64,000 bases of DNA, taken from NCBI RefSeq assembly GCF_017377855.1, contig NZ_JAFREP010000013.1, positions 62,001-126,000 on the forward strand, in the 5' to 3' direction. Below the pieces are notes generated by a model that saw nothing but the letters and a program-made list of their open reading frames with translations, did no database searches and was not told the origin of the DNA. Made by a program: the position numbers and the translations under genes. Shown piece after piece: positions 55,837 through 64,000 of this stretch. The stretch is from Acanthopleuribacter pedis (lineage in GTDB: Bacteria > Acidobacteriota > Holophagae > Acanthopleuribacterales > Acanthopleuribacteraceae). The first letter of the stretch is position 1. The number at the start of each line of letters is the position of its first letter.

Positions 55837-56398
55837 TGCCGAGCGACCTCCCCTGGCAAAAACGATGAAATGGAATAGGCATATACAGAAACGCGGCCGA
55901 AGAAACGCACATAGTCCGGTGAAAACGATAGGCCATGGTGCCGCGTGACATCTCTGAGAAGTGTTGCCCTATTGTAGTCCCATCCCAGGGTTCCCGCCCA
56001 GGTCCAATCGGATTTTTTTTTACTTTTTTTTGACATTCACAGGCGACCCGTTCCGAGATTTCCATCCACAAAGGAAGCACCTCAAGCGGGGAAAATTCCC
56101 CTACAACGGCCACCAAAAAAATTCGCTGCAACGGGCCCGCAACCGGGCCGCCATTAAGGCGAAACCCTTTCCCAAAGCATCCGCCGCCTCAATAGTTCAG
56201 CTCCCCAACTCTTTTACCAAACCAATAAAATCAACACAGAACAAACCGCATAACAAAAAGAACGCGCCGGCACCTCGCAAAAAAGACGAACCGCGCGTAC
56301 AGGCGTTACAGCCCGCGCCAGAGGCAGCACAAGCGAGGCTTCCTGTCATGGGCGCTATCCCATGAAAAAGCCACGTGGTACAAAACCAACCGGGTCCT
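55837..56398. other. Intergenic region upstream of the BACON paralogue
   Basis: About 560 bases without a supported gene. The T-rich stretch near 56010-56030 probably contributes to the promoter of the six-repeat BACON gene on the minus strand. Confidence 0.4.
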
Positions 56399-56692
56399 TA
56401 ACCCGCATTGCTTACAAGGATTCGTCGCGAGCGCTGAAAGCCTTGTGCGCACGAAGATAACGACCGAGCCACGGCACAGGGGTCCGACCTTTCGGGGTCC
56501 GACCATTCGGGGTCCGACCTTTCGGGGTCCGACCATTCGGGGTCCGACCTTTCGCGGGGCCGGCCATTCGGCGTAGCAGCTGAGGCGAAGGTGGCTCGAC
56601 CGAGTAACGCGGTCGGCCGCCCCGCGGAAGGCAAACCCGCGTCATCGCATGGGTTGCCCCGTGGCAGAATTCCTTGTAAGCAATGCGGGTTA
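56399..56692 (-). repeat. TIR element, copy D, longest internal minisatellite
   Basis: The left end TAACCCGCATTGCTTACAAG and the right end are complementary over about 22 bases, the best-preserved termini in the window, both bounded by TA. The conserved block lies on the minus strand. About six 15-bp units of the type GGTCCGACCATTCGG and GGTCCGACCTTTCGG alternate between 56490 and 56575. The terminal TTA at 56690-56692 is also the TAA stop codon of the histidine-kinase-like gene read on the minus strand. Confidence 0.9.
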
Positions 56693-57358
56693 TCCGAGCG
56701 GCAACACCACCGTCGCCGTCGTGCCTTCGCCCGGCGTGCTGCGAATCGTCAAGGCGCCGCTGTGTACTTCTGCAATTCGTTTACACAGGTGCAAACCCAA
56801 ACCGTCATCCTCTTGGGGTTCGCTTTGGTGGTACGGGGTCACATGGCTGAAATCATCCTCATGCATGCCTTCCCCTTCGTCAGAGACGCACACCAAGTAG
56901 GCGCTACCGGAAACACGACCTTTGACCACCACATCCGACTTCGGGTTGGAATAAGCGAGCGCGTTTTCGAGAAGCTCGTTTAATAAAATTTTAAATTCGT
57001 CAAAAGAGATACAAACCGTGGCAAGGTTCAAATCAAAGCGAACGTGGGCACAACGGTTAAAGCGGGCGATTAAGTGACTCAACACCTTAACCACGGCGGG
57101 TTGCCAAATGGCACACCGCTTGGCCTGCATTTCATTGAGGGTGGCCGGGTCCCGCAATGCCTTATCCAGGCGGGCAAACAAGGTTTCTTTTTCCTCACGG
57201 GAAATGGGCGCAAGGGGTGGTTCCGGCACCAAAACGGCGTCTCCGAGGAAGTTAGGGCAAGGCACAATTTCCGCGCAACCTTGGGCTTGCACGGCGTCGG
57301 CACAAATACCCGTCGTCCAATCCGTCGATTCTTGAGGTGCTGCGTTGCCTTGCGTCAT
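56690..57358 (-). CDS. Histidine-kinase-like ATPase without a clear dimerisation/phosphoacceptor domain
   Basis: The product has 222 residues; GGAGG lies 9 bases before the ATG. The C-terminal 110 residues are a GHKL/HATPase domain: N box LLNELLENALAYS, G1 SDEGEGM, G2 DDGLGLHLCKRIAE, and a final GEGTTATVVLPLG. The N-terminal part is short. It has a cysteine-rich stretch (CADAVQAQGCAEIVPC) and a histidine in VLSHLIARFNRC that could stand in for an H box, but no typical HisKA. No response regulator is adjacent. The stop codon is the terminal TAA of the neighbouring TIR element, so the last residues may have been altered by that insertion. An anti-sigma-like ATPase is an alternative. Confidence 0.75.
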   Translation of the reverse strand: MTQGNAAPQESTDWTTGICADAVQAQGCAEIVPCPNFLGDAVLVPEPPLAPISREEKETLFARLDKALRDPATLNEMQAKRCAIWQPAVVKVLSHLIARFNRCAHVRFDLNLATVCISFDEFKILLNELLENALAYSNPKSDVVVKGRVSGSAYLVCVSDEGEGMHEDDFSHVTPYHQSEPQEDDGLGLHLCKRIAEVHSGALTIRSTPGEGTTATVVLPLG

Positions 57359-58369
57359 AGTGTCTATCCTCCAAGGATGGGTTCTTCAGGGGCAATCGGG
57401 CCGACGAGTCGTTTGCAAGGATGAACCTTGCCTCATTACCAGGCGCCTTCAGCTCTTTCCTCGTGGTTTCCGGGAAAAAAGAGCGCGTCGCAAGCTCCGC
57501 TTGGGTTAGGCGCGCGACAAACACGACGCTTGGCTGGTCGGTTCTCGGAAGGGCAGCCCGCGTTTCTCACCGGAAGTGCAATTACGGGGTGGTGTGAGGG
57601 GATCGTCCACCGGGTCCGCCAATCCGATCATCGGCGTTGCCGCCGAGATGAGGAGAGATCACCATGTAAAGACGATTCAGGAATTCAAAAGGGACAAAGG
57701 TGCAAGAAACCACAAGGTTTCGATGGAATGAGAAGCAAAGACATCGAAGGGAGATCGGCTTCCAGCAACCCCGCTCGTTCGTAAAAAGAAGTGCCAAATG
57801 GCGTAGCGGGGTGACACAGTTGCGTCCAGAGCGAACATCGGCAGAAACACCGACGGCGACTTAAGCACCTTACCGAGGCAAGGCTCGGTCTTCTCACGAG
57901 AAGAAAACCGAGGTTAGTGTAGCCTGTTCACTACAGATTTGCACTCACATATTTACCAAAATAACTCGATAAGTAGTATTTTTTACATATTTTTGACGTA
58001 AATTCTGCCCACCAAGACAAAGCCGGTCAAAAGTTATCACGATGCAACCAAGGACAAAAACACCCCTACGCCAAACCCTGCCTTTTCTCAAAATGACTAA
58101 AGTAGAAACAATCTACATCCAAGGGGTTACCTCTAATTCACCGAAACGGGAAAAACCATTGGCTCCCATACAGCCCATTCCACGGCCCCCCGATAGCCAC
58201 CCCCAAAACCACACAAATCCCCACGTTCGAAAAAGCAAAATTCACAACAGAATACAACCGAACAAACTTTTACACTAGCCCAATTAACCGCCAACACCAT
58301 CGCGAAACCAAAATTCACAATCAAGCGTTTTTGCGCCGTTTTCGAAAAACCAGAGACGTAGCCTAAAAC
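57359..58369. other. Long intergenic region with no supported gene
   Basis: About 1 kb. The part at 57555-57590 weakly resembles the left end of the TIR family (CCCGCGTTTCTCACCGGAAG) and may be a decayed copy. A small double hairpin lies at 57872-57912 (ACCGAG/CTCGGT and CTTCTC/GAGAAG). Bases 57930-58010 are AT-rich. Confidence 0.4.
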
Positions 58370-59272
58370 TTAGGAACGCGGATAAGCCAACCACTGTTGC
58401 GCGGTCGTCCGCTCAAACAACAACAAGGCCTGACACTTGGGGCATCGTGCGCGGGCATGCTTGCTTTGGTCTTGCGGTAAACGCGCCTTTTGACCACATA
58501 CAAAACAACAGGCCACCTCACCCCCGTCAGGATGAAACAAACCCGCGGGCTCGCCTTGTTTCCCATAGAGCTTGCCCATGGCACCTTGGTTCTGAATGGC
58601 TTGGTAAGCCTGTTTGATTTGATGAAACCGTTCGGCGGCGAGGGCCTGTAACTCGGGCGAGGCATTTTGGTTGCGGTCCGGGTGATAGGCAATACTTTTC
58701 TCGCGGAAAGCGGTTTTCACTTGCTTGGCGTCGGCATCGCTGGGAAGCCCGAGAATTTTATAGGGTGTTTCGCCGATTTGCCGGTAGTAAGGCTGGCGAC
58801 ACAATTGAAATTCTTCCGGCGTCGCGCCCATGCGGTCGGCAAAGGCCTGAATACACTGCAAACGGGCCTCGGTAAGTCGATGCTCCCGGGCCGCGACCCG
58901 CCAGGCAATCATGAGCAAGGACAAACGCAACTCGGGCCGCTCGCGCGCTGTCTCAAAAAGCCGCGAGGATACCCGCGTATGGCCCTGAACCCCACCCACC
59001 AGGGTAGCGACCGCCTGCCGGGGTACTTTCGGCGCCATTGAGGCACAAATATCCACGATCAGCGCCTGCTCGGCCTCACTCATGGGCCCGCCTGATCGGG
59101 CGACCTGAGACAAATAAGCGGCCACGCCTTCAAGCTCGACGGCGCCTTCCTCGCGGTCATCCTCTGCCATGTAGGAATCAATGCGGTGACCAACCAAGGT
59201 TCCCAAAGCGGCCCCTAGCGGACCCCATGCCGTACCAACGGCGGCACCAAAGACTTTCCAAGCCCAACCCAT
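58370..59272 (-). CDS. DjlA-like co-chaperone: membrane anchor, TerB-like and J domain, zinc ribbon
   Basis: The ATG at 59272 is preferred (GAGG 9 bases upstream); a GTG at 59278 is in frame. A glycine-rich hydrophobic N-terminus (FGAAVGTAWGPLGAALGTLVGH) matches the DjlA-type membrane segment. A TerB-like helical domain spans about 55-165. A J domain follows (about 167-235) with PYKILGLPSDADAKQVKTAFR and the HPD triad in AYHPDRN. The C-terminal CCFVCGQ and CPKCQ form a probable zinc ribbon that E. coli DjlA lacks. It should recruit DnaK to the membrane. Confidence 0.88.
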   Translation of the reverse strand: MGWAWKVFGAAVGTAWGPLGAALGTLVGHRIDSYMAEDDREEGAVELEGVAAYLSQVARSGGPMSEAEQALIVDICASMAPKVPRQAVATLVGGVQGHTRVSSRLFETARERPELRLSLLMIAWRVAAREHRLTEARLQCIQAFADRMGATPEEFQLCRQPYYRQIGETPYKILGLPSDADAKQVKTAFREKSIAYHPDRNQNASPELQALAAERFHQIKQAYQAIQNQGAMGKLYGKQGEPAGLFHPDGGEVACCFVCGQKARLPQDQSKHARARCPKCQALLLFERTTAQQWLAYPRS

Positions 59273-59341
59273 AGGCACTTGCCTCGCACACTCATCGCGG
59301 TACTTGGTGAGGAAACCGCGGAATCAAAGGGATAAAAACAC

Positions 59342-59378
59342 AAAACGCCGTGAGCATAAGGATGTCTCACGGCGTTTT
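59342..59378 (-). terminator. Rho-independent terminator of the RRM gene
   Basis: A perfect 13-bp stem (AAAACGCCGTGAG with CTCACGGCGTTTT) around an 11-base loop, followed on the minus strand by TTTTGTGTTTTT, 34 bases after the RRM stop codon. Confidence 0.9.
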
Positions 59379-59411
59379 AACGACGACCAGGCTTAAATGC
59401 CGGTCATTTGT

Positions 59412-59681
59412 TTACCACACGTTGGCGGGGCGAGGCTGGCGTTCGCGAGCTTCGTTGACGTTCAAGTTACGACCGTCGAACTCCATGCCGTTCATTTGTT
59501 CGATGGCGTTCAACGCATCGTCACGGTTGGCGTAGCTGGCGAAAGCAAAACCACGGGAGCGGCCGGTTTCACGGTCAGTGATCAGGCGAACCTGCTCAAC
59601 TTCACCGTATTGCTCACAGAGTTCGCGGATCGCGTCCTCTTTGGTTCCCCAGCTAAGGTTACCGATAAAAATCTTCATCAT
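59412..59681 (-). CDS. Single-RRM RNA-binding protein
   Basis: The product has 89 residues, starting at the ATG at 59681 (GGAG 9 bases upstream; a second ATG follows at once). One RNA recognition motif covers nearly the whole protein: RNP2 is KIFIGNLSW and RNP1 is RSRGFAFASY, with the expected aromatic residues. A short Arg/Pro tail ends it. Bacterial RRM proteins of this size occur in cyanobacteria and several other phyla, where some are induced by cold. It has its own terminator and a long upstream region, so it is expressed alone. Confidence 0.93.
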   Translation of the reverse strand: MMKIFIGNLSWGTKEDAIRELCEQYGEVEQVRLITDRETGRSRGFAFASYANRDDALNAIEQMNGMEFDGRNLNVNEARERQPRPANVW

Positions 59682-60488
59682 GAAATACTTCTCCAAAACA
59701 AGCTTGCGACACAGGAAGCATGGACAGCGGCTTCTCAATGCCTGGTGATTATGGGGCTACGGACTTAGGGGATAACAATGCTCCCGGATTCACAAGTGAC
59801 GGTTAGGTCACCCCGGTTTCGCCTTATCCTGCGAGCCACATGTTTACCTAGTTTTGGAAAAATGGACTTATGCTTCTGATTGTCAGGGACAATGAGATAC
59901 TGCAGATAACGGGAACTGGGAACCATTTACTGAAAACCTTTCCAGTAATTTTTGGTAGAAGGCATGGACGCGATGCTGAAGCGTTTCTGCAATCGTTCAG
60001 GAAGCCTGGGCTTCCGCCAAATTAACACAAAGGCGGCTCTAACAAGAACCGTATCGCGAAATCTACCAAAGTAAAGTGGGCGAAAAACGACGTTGTCGCG
60101 CCAACTTTCGTGCTCATTAAAACTGAGTTCGGGTGTCATGTCCAGCTAAATCGTGTGAAAATTCTGTCAATGAGGTGTGGAAAACCCATGGAGCGGAACC
60201 GCCGACACCCAAGCGATCCGCCTGGATCGCCCCATTAGGGCCTCTTCCGAAAAAGGCGCTTCTCGGCCGCGGTGGTTCTTGCTAGGCTTTGTGACGCATG
60301 GAAACGGGGCGACCAGGACGACGCACAGGCGCAAAAGAGGCCCCCCACACCATGGTTTTTCACTCCGGTCCGGGCGCGTTTGTAGAGCACACAAACCACA
60401 AGGTAACAACACCTTACACCCAAGACGCACCTGCCGTCGCGAATGTTCCGACCGCGCCTCGGCCGCTTACATACAAGGAAGGAACGAA
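59682..60488. other. Intergenic region between RRM and DUF3817 genes
   Basis: About 800 bases without a gene I can support. The first 200 bases upstream of the RRM gene could contain a long 5' leader, as in cold-shock genes, but no defined structure was recognised. Confidence 0.4.
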
Positions 60489-60812
60489 ATGGGTGAACTC
60501 CTCAAATCGGCATTGGGTCAATTCCGCATCGTGAGCCTTGCCGAGGGCACGTCCTACATAATCCTGCTGTTCATCGCCATGCCGCTCAAGTACATGGCGG
60601 ATATGCCCGGCGCGGTGAGCATCGTGGGACGGATACACGGCTTCTTATTTATTGTTTTTATGATTGCCTTATTGCGTGTTTGGGTCGAGGCCGACTGGAA
60701 GATGGGCCGTGCCCTGCTGGCTTTTGTTGCATCGATTGTTCCCTTCGGCGCATTCCTTTTCGAGGTCTCCCTCAAAAAAGAATGGCACCAAACATACGGA
60801 GAATCCACCTAA
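60489..60812 (+). CDS. DUF3817 small membrane protein
   Basis: I start at the ATG at 60489 after GGAAGGAACG; the open frame further upstream is unlikely coding. The 107-residue product begins LKSALGQFRIVSLAEGTSYIILLFIAMPLKY and continues with a GRIHGFLF segment, the standard sequence of the DUF3817 integral membrane family, with three helices. Function is unknown; members are sometimes found near transporter genes. The stop codon TAA (60810-60812) is at the same time the first bases of TIR element B. Confidence 0.88.
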   Translation: MGELLKSALGQFRIVSLAEGTSYIILLFIAMPLKYMADMPGAVSIVGRIHGFLFIVFMIALLRVWVEADWKMGRALLAFVASIVPFGAFLFEVSLKKEWHQTYGEST

Positions 60813-61046
60813 CCCGCATTTCTCACGAGGAATTCTGCCGCGGGGCAACCCGTGCAATTACGAGAGGGCGGCATTCCGACTTACTCGGTTGAGCCGCCTT
60901 CGCCTCAGCTGCTACGCCGACCGATCGGGGTCCGAAAGGTCGGCCCCGCGAAAGGTCGGCCCCCTGTGCCGTGGCTTGGTCGCCATCTTCGTACACACAA
61001 GGCGTTCAGCTTCTCGCCACGAAACCTTCTGAGAAATGCGCGCTAA
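60810..61046 (+). repeat. TIR element, copy B, starting on a stop codon
   Basis: Left end TAACCCGCATTTCTCACGAG; right end TTCTGAGAAATGCGCGCTAA, so both edges contain TA and the arms are imperfectly complementary. It contains the CCTTCGCCTCAGCTGCTACG block, then about two to three units with GGTCGG, then CTGTGCCGTGGCTTGGTCGC. The first three bases are the stop codon of the DUF3817 gene. Confidence 0.88.
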
Positions 61047-61603
61047 GCTTGGCAGAACCCACGAACCAACAAATGGGATCACCGAACGTGATTCAGACCA
61101 CAAGCGTGGGTGATCACCCGCGACCTCCACGTTTTCTCCAAATTTGAACCCTATCTTGAGAAACAGTTCGACCAAAGACGCGGCCACGGGCACCAACGAT
61201 CCGCGGCCGTGGAGAAGCACCAACCAATCACGTCACCCCAAAGATTCCCGCCACCGCGCGTTGCGACACGCCCGGCGGCTTTACGGACAGCCCAAGAAAT
61301 ACCAGGCCGGATTGATCTTTTTTTTCTTATTTTTCGCCTGGAAAGGATAACAAGCACTGCTACAATGCAGTCTTTGTCAACCAAATTGTCCTGAAATATT
61401 CCTGTCGCGCGCCCCGCACACCCCTTTTCCGGGGTTGATATCCTGGCGGCACGCGCCCTCCCCCTCCTGTTTCCCAACCGCGAATGCGCGGTCATTTCCC
61501 TCTAAAGAAGCGGGCCCACCCCTCCCTGGGACAAGCTTAGCCATGTGCCGACGTAAGAAGCCGGCCGCCAAGCTTGTCTCACGCCCGCTCAAGGAGTTCC
61601 AGA
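61047..61603. other. Intergenic region, no feature recognised
   Basis: About 560 bases without a supported gene; a T-rich patch lies at 61310-61340. Confidence 0.4.
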
Positions 61604-61834
61604 ATGAAGCCCCAAGCCTCCCCCAAAAAAGGCCCCTTTCCCGTCGTCGGTGATTTTGATTGTCGGCTTTTTGATCACCTCAAACGCCTCTACCGCGAGG
61701 TCAAACGCGGCGCCCGCCTCGACGAACTCGTGCGCGGCCTCGACAACCCTTGGCTGCGCCAGGCGCACCGGGACGGCCTGCTCACCGAAGCGGGCTTGCG
61801 CGGTTTCTTCGAAGATCGCTCCCAAGGGTATTGA
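61604..61834 (+). CDS. Small protein of 76 residues, function unknown
   Basis: AAGGAG lies 7 bases upstream of the ATG at 61604, a strong reason to accept this as a real gene. The product is helical and charged (HLKRLYREVKRGARLDELVRG, then WLRQAHRDGLLTEAGLRGFF), with no signal or membrane segment. I recognise no family. The TGA stop (61832-61834) lies inside the left end of TIR element C, so the insertion may have set the C-terminus. Confidence 0.65.
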   Translation: MKPQASPKKGPFPVVGDFDCRLFDHLKRLYREVKRGARLDELVRGLDNPWLRQAHRDGLLTEAGLRGFFEDRSQGY

Positions 61835-62108
61835 CCCGCATTTCTCACAAGGAATTCTGCGACGGAACAACCCATGCGATTAGGGGTTTGCCTTCCGCGG
61901 GGCGGCGGTCCGCGTTACTCCGTCGAGCCGCCTTCGCCTCAGCTGCTACGCCGAATGGTCGGACCCCGAATGGTCGGACCCCGAATGGTCGGACCCCGAA
62001 TGGTCGGACCCCGAAGGGTCGGACCCCTGTGCCGTGGCTTGGTCGCCATCTTCGTACGCACAAGGCTATCTGCTTTTCGCGGCAAATCCTTGTAAGCAAT
62101 GCGGGTTT
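61831..62108 (+). repeat. TIR element, copy C, with five tandem 15-bp units
   Basis: Left end TTGACCCGCATTTCTCAC; right end CCTTGTAAGCAATGCGGGTT, complementary except for a few positions. Between 61952 and 62027 there are five successive units of CGAATGGTCGGACCC (the last with AAG). The flanking conserved blocks match copies A, B and D. The element begins at the stop codon of the small protein gene. Confidence 0.9.
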
Positions 62109-63016
62109 GCCCCAAGGAGATCCCCCGGCCCGGGCGGGCATCCCGGCCCGCGTTTCCATGCCCCAATCATGCCGCCTGTTCTTTTGACGACAATTCAGCC
62201 GTGAAAAGACGAGCCACTCTCCACTTTATGCACACAGGTCGTTTACCCAGGCAACCCGGAACGGCACGCGTTTTTATTTTTCTCAATCATTTTTTTCGAC
62301 TGACGTGACAGCGCGTCATCTAGACCTATAAAACTATACTATTCAACACCTTAGATAATCGCCCCCACCGGCGCAATCCGGTCGACTCAAATCACATTTT
62401 GGTAAATTTACCTAGGGGACGCTTGACAGTTATTTTCTCGCGGATGCTAGAATCGCCTTAGTTAAGCATGATGAATCATTCATATGCCATGCGACCAAAG
62501 TACATTAATTGCTATGGTACCGTCCCCGGAACATGCTCCATGTTCCACGAGCCACCACTTCATAAATAACATGCCACACCACGCCGTCACACCACGCCAC
62601 GCACCGCGTGAACCGTCTCCCGAAATCATTTTCGCCGCGGCGGCTCAATCGGTAATCGTGCGGCCTGGATCCGCCACAAAACACAGATAACCAAGAAGTT
62701 ATCCAGCTATCCATACAAGGGACAACCGATTTTCCGCCAGTCTTCTATTACTATGAAAATCGGCTTCGTCCTCTCGTTCCATTCACAACGTTTATGTCGC
62801 CACCTTCGCCGACATCCGTTCTATTTCATGCATCTTTCATTTCATCGCATCGGTGAGCCTGTTTTCACCGGCCTATTTTTATGAATCGTCCCGATCAGGG
62901 CGCGACCCGTCGCGTCCATTGCCGAGACCTGCCTGCCGATTAGGCGCATTCTGCCTCAACACAGAGTCCTAATGTTTTGAATGGGTCTGCCATTCTCACC
63001 CAAAAAGAGGTTTAAG
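62109..63016. other. Intergenic region upstream of the beta-helix gene
   Basis: About 900 AT-richer bases with no supported gene. A TTGACA at 62423 followed after 19 bases by TAGAAT at 62448 is a possible but poorly spaced promoter. A small hairpin with a T-run lies at 62851-62880. Confidence 0.4.
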
Positions 63017-63850
63017 ATGAGTCACCACTGGAAATTGTTAATCTGCTTCTCATTACTGCTATGCGCGACACAACCAATTCTTGCCCAAAACGACGACGCC
63101 GCCTGCCAACCCTGCGATCTCGGCGACGTTCTGGGCCTCAACCGCTCCGGCGAATGGAATGTTTATCCTTCCATCCAAAAAGCCCTGCTGGCCGTTTCCT
63201 ACGAAGACCTGCAACGCGTGATTGTGTGCCCGGGATTTTATGAAGAAGTCCCGGTCATGGCCCACTTCAGCGACCTTATCTTCGAAGCCTGCGGCGCGGT
63301 CACCATTCAAGGTTTAACCCTGAAGGACGTCAGCAACGTGGTTATCAACGGGTTCACCGTGGATGCCGAGGGTTACTGGCAAGGCATCGGCCTCGGCTTC
63401 GGCTCGAGCTACGAAAACGACAACATCCTGATTCGCAACTGCCACATCATGAATTCCGGCGGCGCCGGCATCCAATTGCGTCCCTGGAACCAGCAAGTCA
63501 TTATCGACGGCTGCACCTTCACCAACAACGTTCACGGTGTGAGCAGCATTCTGTTCGGCGGTCCCTACCTCATTCAAAACAGCACCTTTGTCGCCAACAG
63601 CATCGGTGCCGCCATGAGCCCCGAATCCCGGGTTACCTTTGACACCAACAGCTTCTACAACCACGAGTATTTCGGTATCACGCGCGGTCGTAGCTGGGCG
63701 GGTGTTAACTACAGCCACTGGATCACCCTCATCAACAACCAATTCGAAGAAAACGGCGGTTATGATGTGCCCGGCACCCACGACGCCAACCTGGGCAACA
63801 TCCACTTGATCATCGACGAAACCGACCAACAGGAAGGTTACGCCCCGTAA
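63017..63850 (+). CDS. Secreted right-handed beta-helix (pectate-lyase-like fold) protein
   Basis: I start at the ATG at 63017 (AGAGG 7 bases upstream), which places a clean signal peptide at the N-terminus (LLICFSLLLCATQPILA, then QN). The 277-residue product has the repeating pattern of parallel beta-helix coils: VVINGFTVDAEG, ILIRNCHIMNSGGAGIQL, VIIDGCTFTNNVHGV, YLIQNSTFVANSIG and ITLINNQFEENGG. Such folds are found in polysaccharide lyases and adhesins. No catalytic residues of a known lyase family could be assigned, and the short length leaves about seven coils. Confidence 0.85.
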   Translation: MSHHWKLLICFSLLLCATQPILAQNDDAACQPCDLGDVLGLNRSGEWNVYPSIQKALLAVSYEDLQRVIVCPGFYEEVPVMAHFSDLIFEACGAVTIQGLTLKDVSNVVINGFTVDAEGYWQGIGLGFGSSYENDNILIRNCHIMNSGGAGIQLRPWNQQVIIDGCTFTNNVHGVSSILFGGPYLIQNSTFVANSIGAAMSPESRVTFDTNSFYNHEYFGITRGRSWAGVNYSHWITLINNQFEENGGYDVPGTHDANLGNIHLIIDETDQQEGYAP

Positions 63851-63882
63851 CGGCATAGCTTCAAACGACCGTCCCAAACAAG

Positions 63883-63915
63883 AAAAGGCGCCCATGAACG
63901 GGCGCCTTTTTTATT
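63883..63915. terminator. Bidirectional terminator at the right edge
   Basis: AAAAGGCGCCC pairs perfectly with GGGCGCCTTTT over a six-base loop, with T-runs on both strands. It serves the beta-helix gene (plus) and the convergent partial gene at 63932 (minus). Confidence 0.9.
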
Positions 63916-63931
63916 TGGGACAGTTGATGCT

Positions 63932-64000
63932 TTAGTCGAACTGAATCGAAAGCGTTACATCGGTGTAGGCACGGTAACCGTATTGCATCAAGATGTAGGT
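63932..64000 (-). CDS. C-terminal end of a gene entering from the right
   Basis: The minus-strand frame is open from the right edge to the TAA at 63932-63934, coding for 22 residues that end AYTDVTLSIQFD. Alternating polar and hydrophobic residues suggest a final beta-strand, for example of a barrel or secreted domain; too little remains to name it. The bidirectional terminator lies just downstream, which supports a real gene end. Confidence 0.6.
   Translation of the reverse strand, partial: TYILMQYGYRAYTDVTLSIQFD

Noticed and set aside
62753..62884. Plus-strand 43-codon frame before the beta-helix gene
   Set aside because: No Shine-Dalgarno sequence and its end overlaps a small hairpin with a T-run; composition gives no support.
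62200..63016. Cyclic-di-GMP (GEMM) or other riboswitch upstream of the beta-helix gene
   Set aside because: I looked for the GEMM landmarks because of the cyclic-di-GMP genes in the window; no matching core was found.

Overview
The window reads as chromosomal DNA of a GC-rich, Gram-negative bacterium. It has an LpxH-like phosphoesterase, an MsbA-like exporter, many secreted proteins and a rich cyclic-di-GMP signalling set. Giant secreted proteins built of a beta-propeller plus BACON repeats, together with a hybrid NRPS/PKS locus, would fit a marine Acidobacteriota (Holophagae, Acanthopleuribacter/Sulfidibacter-like). That placement is inference: there is no rRNA gene or other phylogenetic marker here. 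I found no tRNA, CRISPR array, transposase or phage module.

Layout. 1-8 kb: glycolate/glyoxylate metabolism (glcF cut by the left edge; aminotransferase-glcD-glcE as a tightly overlapping operon) with a secreted cadherin-like protein and a membrane protein between. 8-17 kb: small membrane and regulatory genes (coiled-coil protein, PilZ, two SNARE-associated-family membrane proteins, an Mpo1-like protein, an NQO1-like flavoprotein, an EAL-HDOD protein, a secreted protein). 17-30 kb: a biosynthetic locus of an NRPS (formyltransferase, partial condensation lobe, adenylation domain with an embedded luciferase-like monooxygenase, carrier protein), a convergent SDR, and a single-module PKS (KS-AT-KR-DH-ACP-TE). 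30-41 kb: envelope and housekeeping genes (LpxH-like, MsbA-like, quinone oxidoreductase, YifB/ComM, TrmB, a PTPS-family enzyme, GAF/HD-GYP). 41-56 kb: three tandem paralogues of a secreted propeller-BACON protein with 16, 1 and 6 BACON repeats. 56-64 kb: a histidine-kinase-like ATPase, a DjlA-like co-chaperone, an RRM protein, small proteins and a secreted beta-helix protein, spread among long gaps.

The two main discoveries are these. (1) The NRPS/PKS locus encodes one amino-acid unit with a glycine-like code and one ketide unit. The NRPS ends in an arginine-rich tail and the PKS begins with an acidic head, which suggests charge-based docking between the two proteins. (2) A dispersed family of roughly 220-295 bp palindromic elements (35022, 56399, 60810, 61831, with looser relatives at 8281 and 11241) has TA-bounded terminal inverted repeats and an internal 15-bp minisatellite. 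Several copies begin exactly at the stop codon of the neighbouring gene, so that the element end supplies or preserves the stop.

Gene starts were set by Shine-Dalgarno spacing and family fit. All domain calls were made by eye; no database search was possible.
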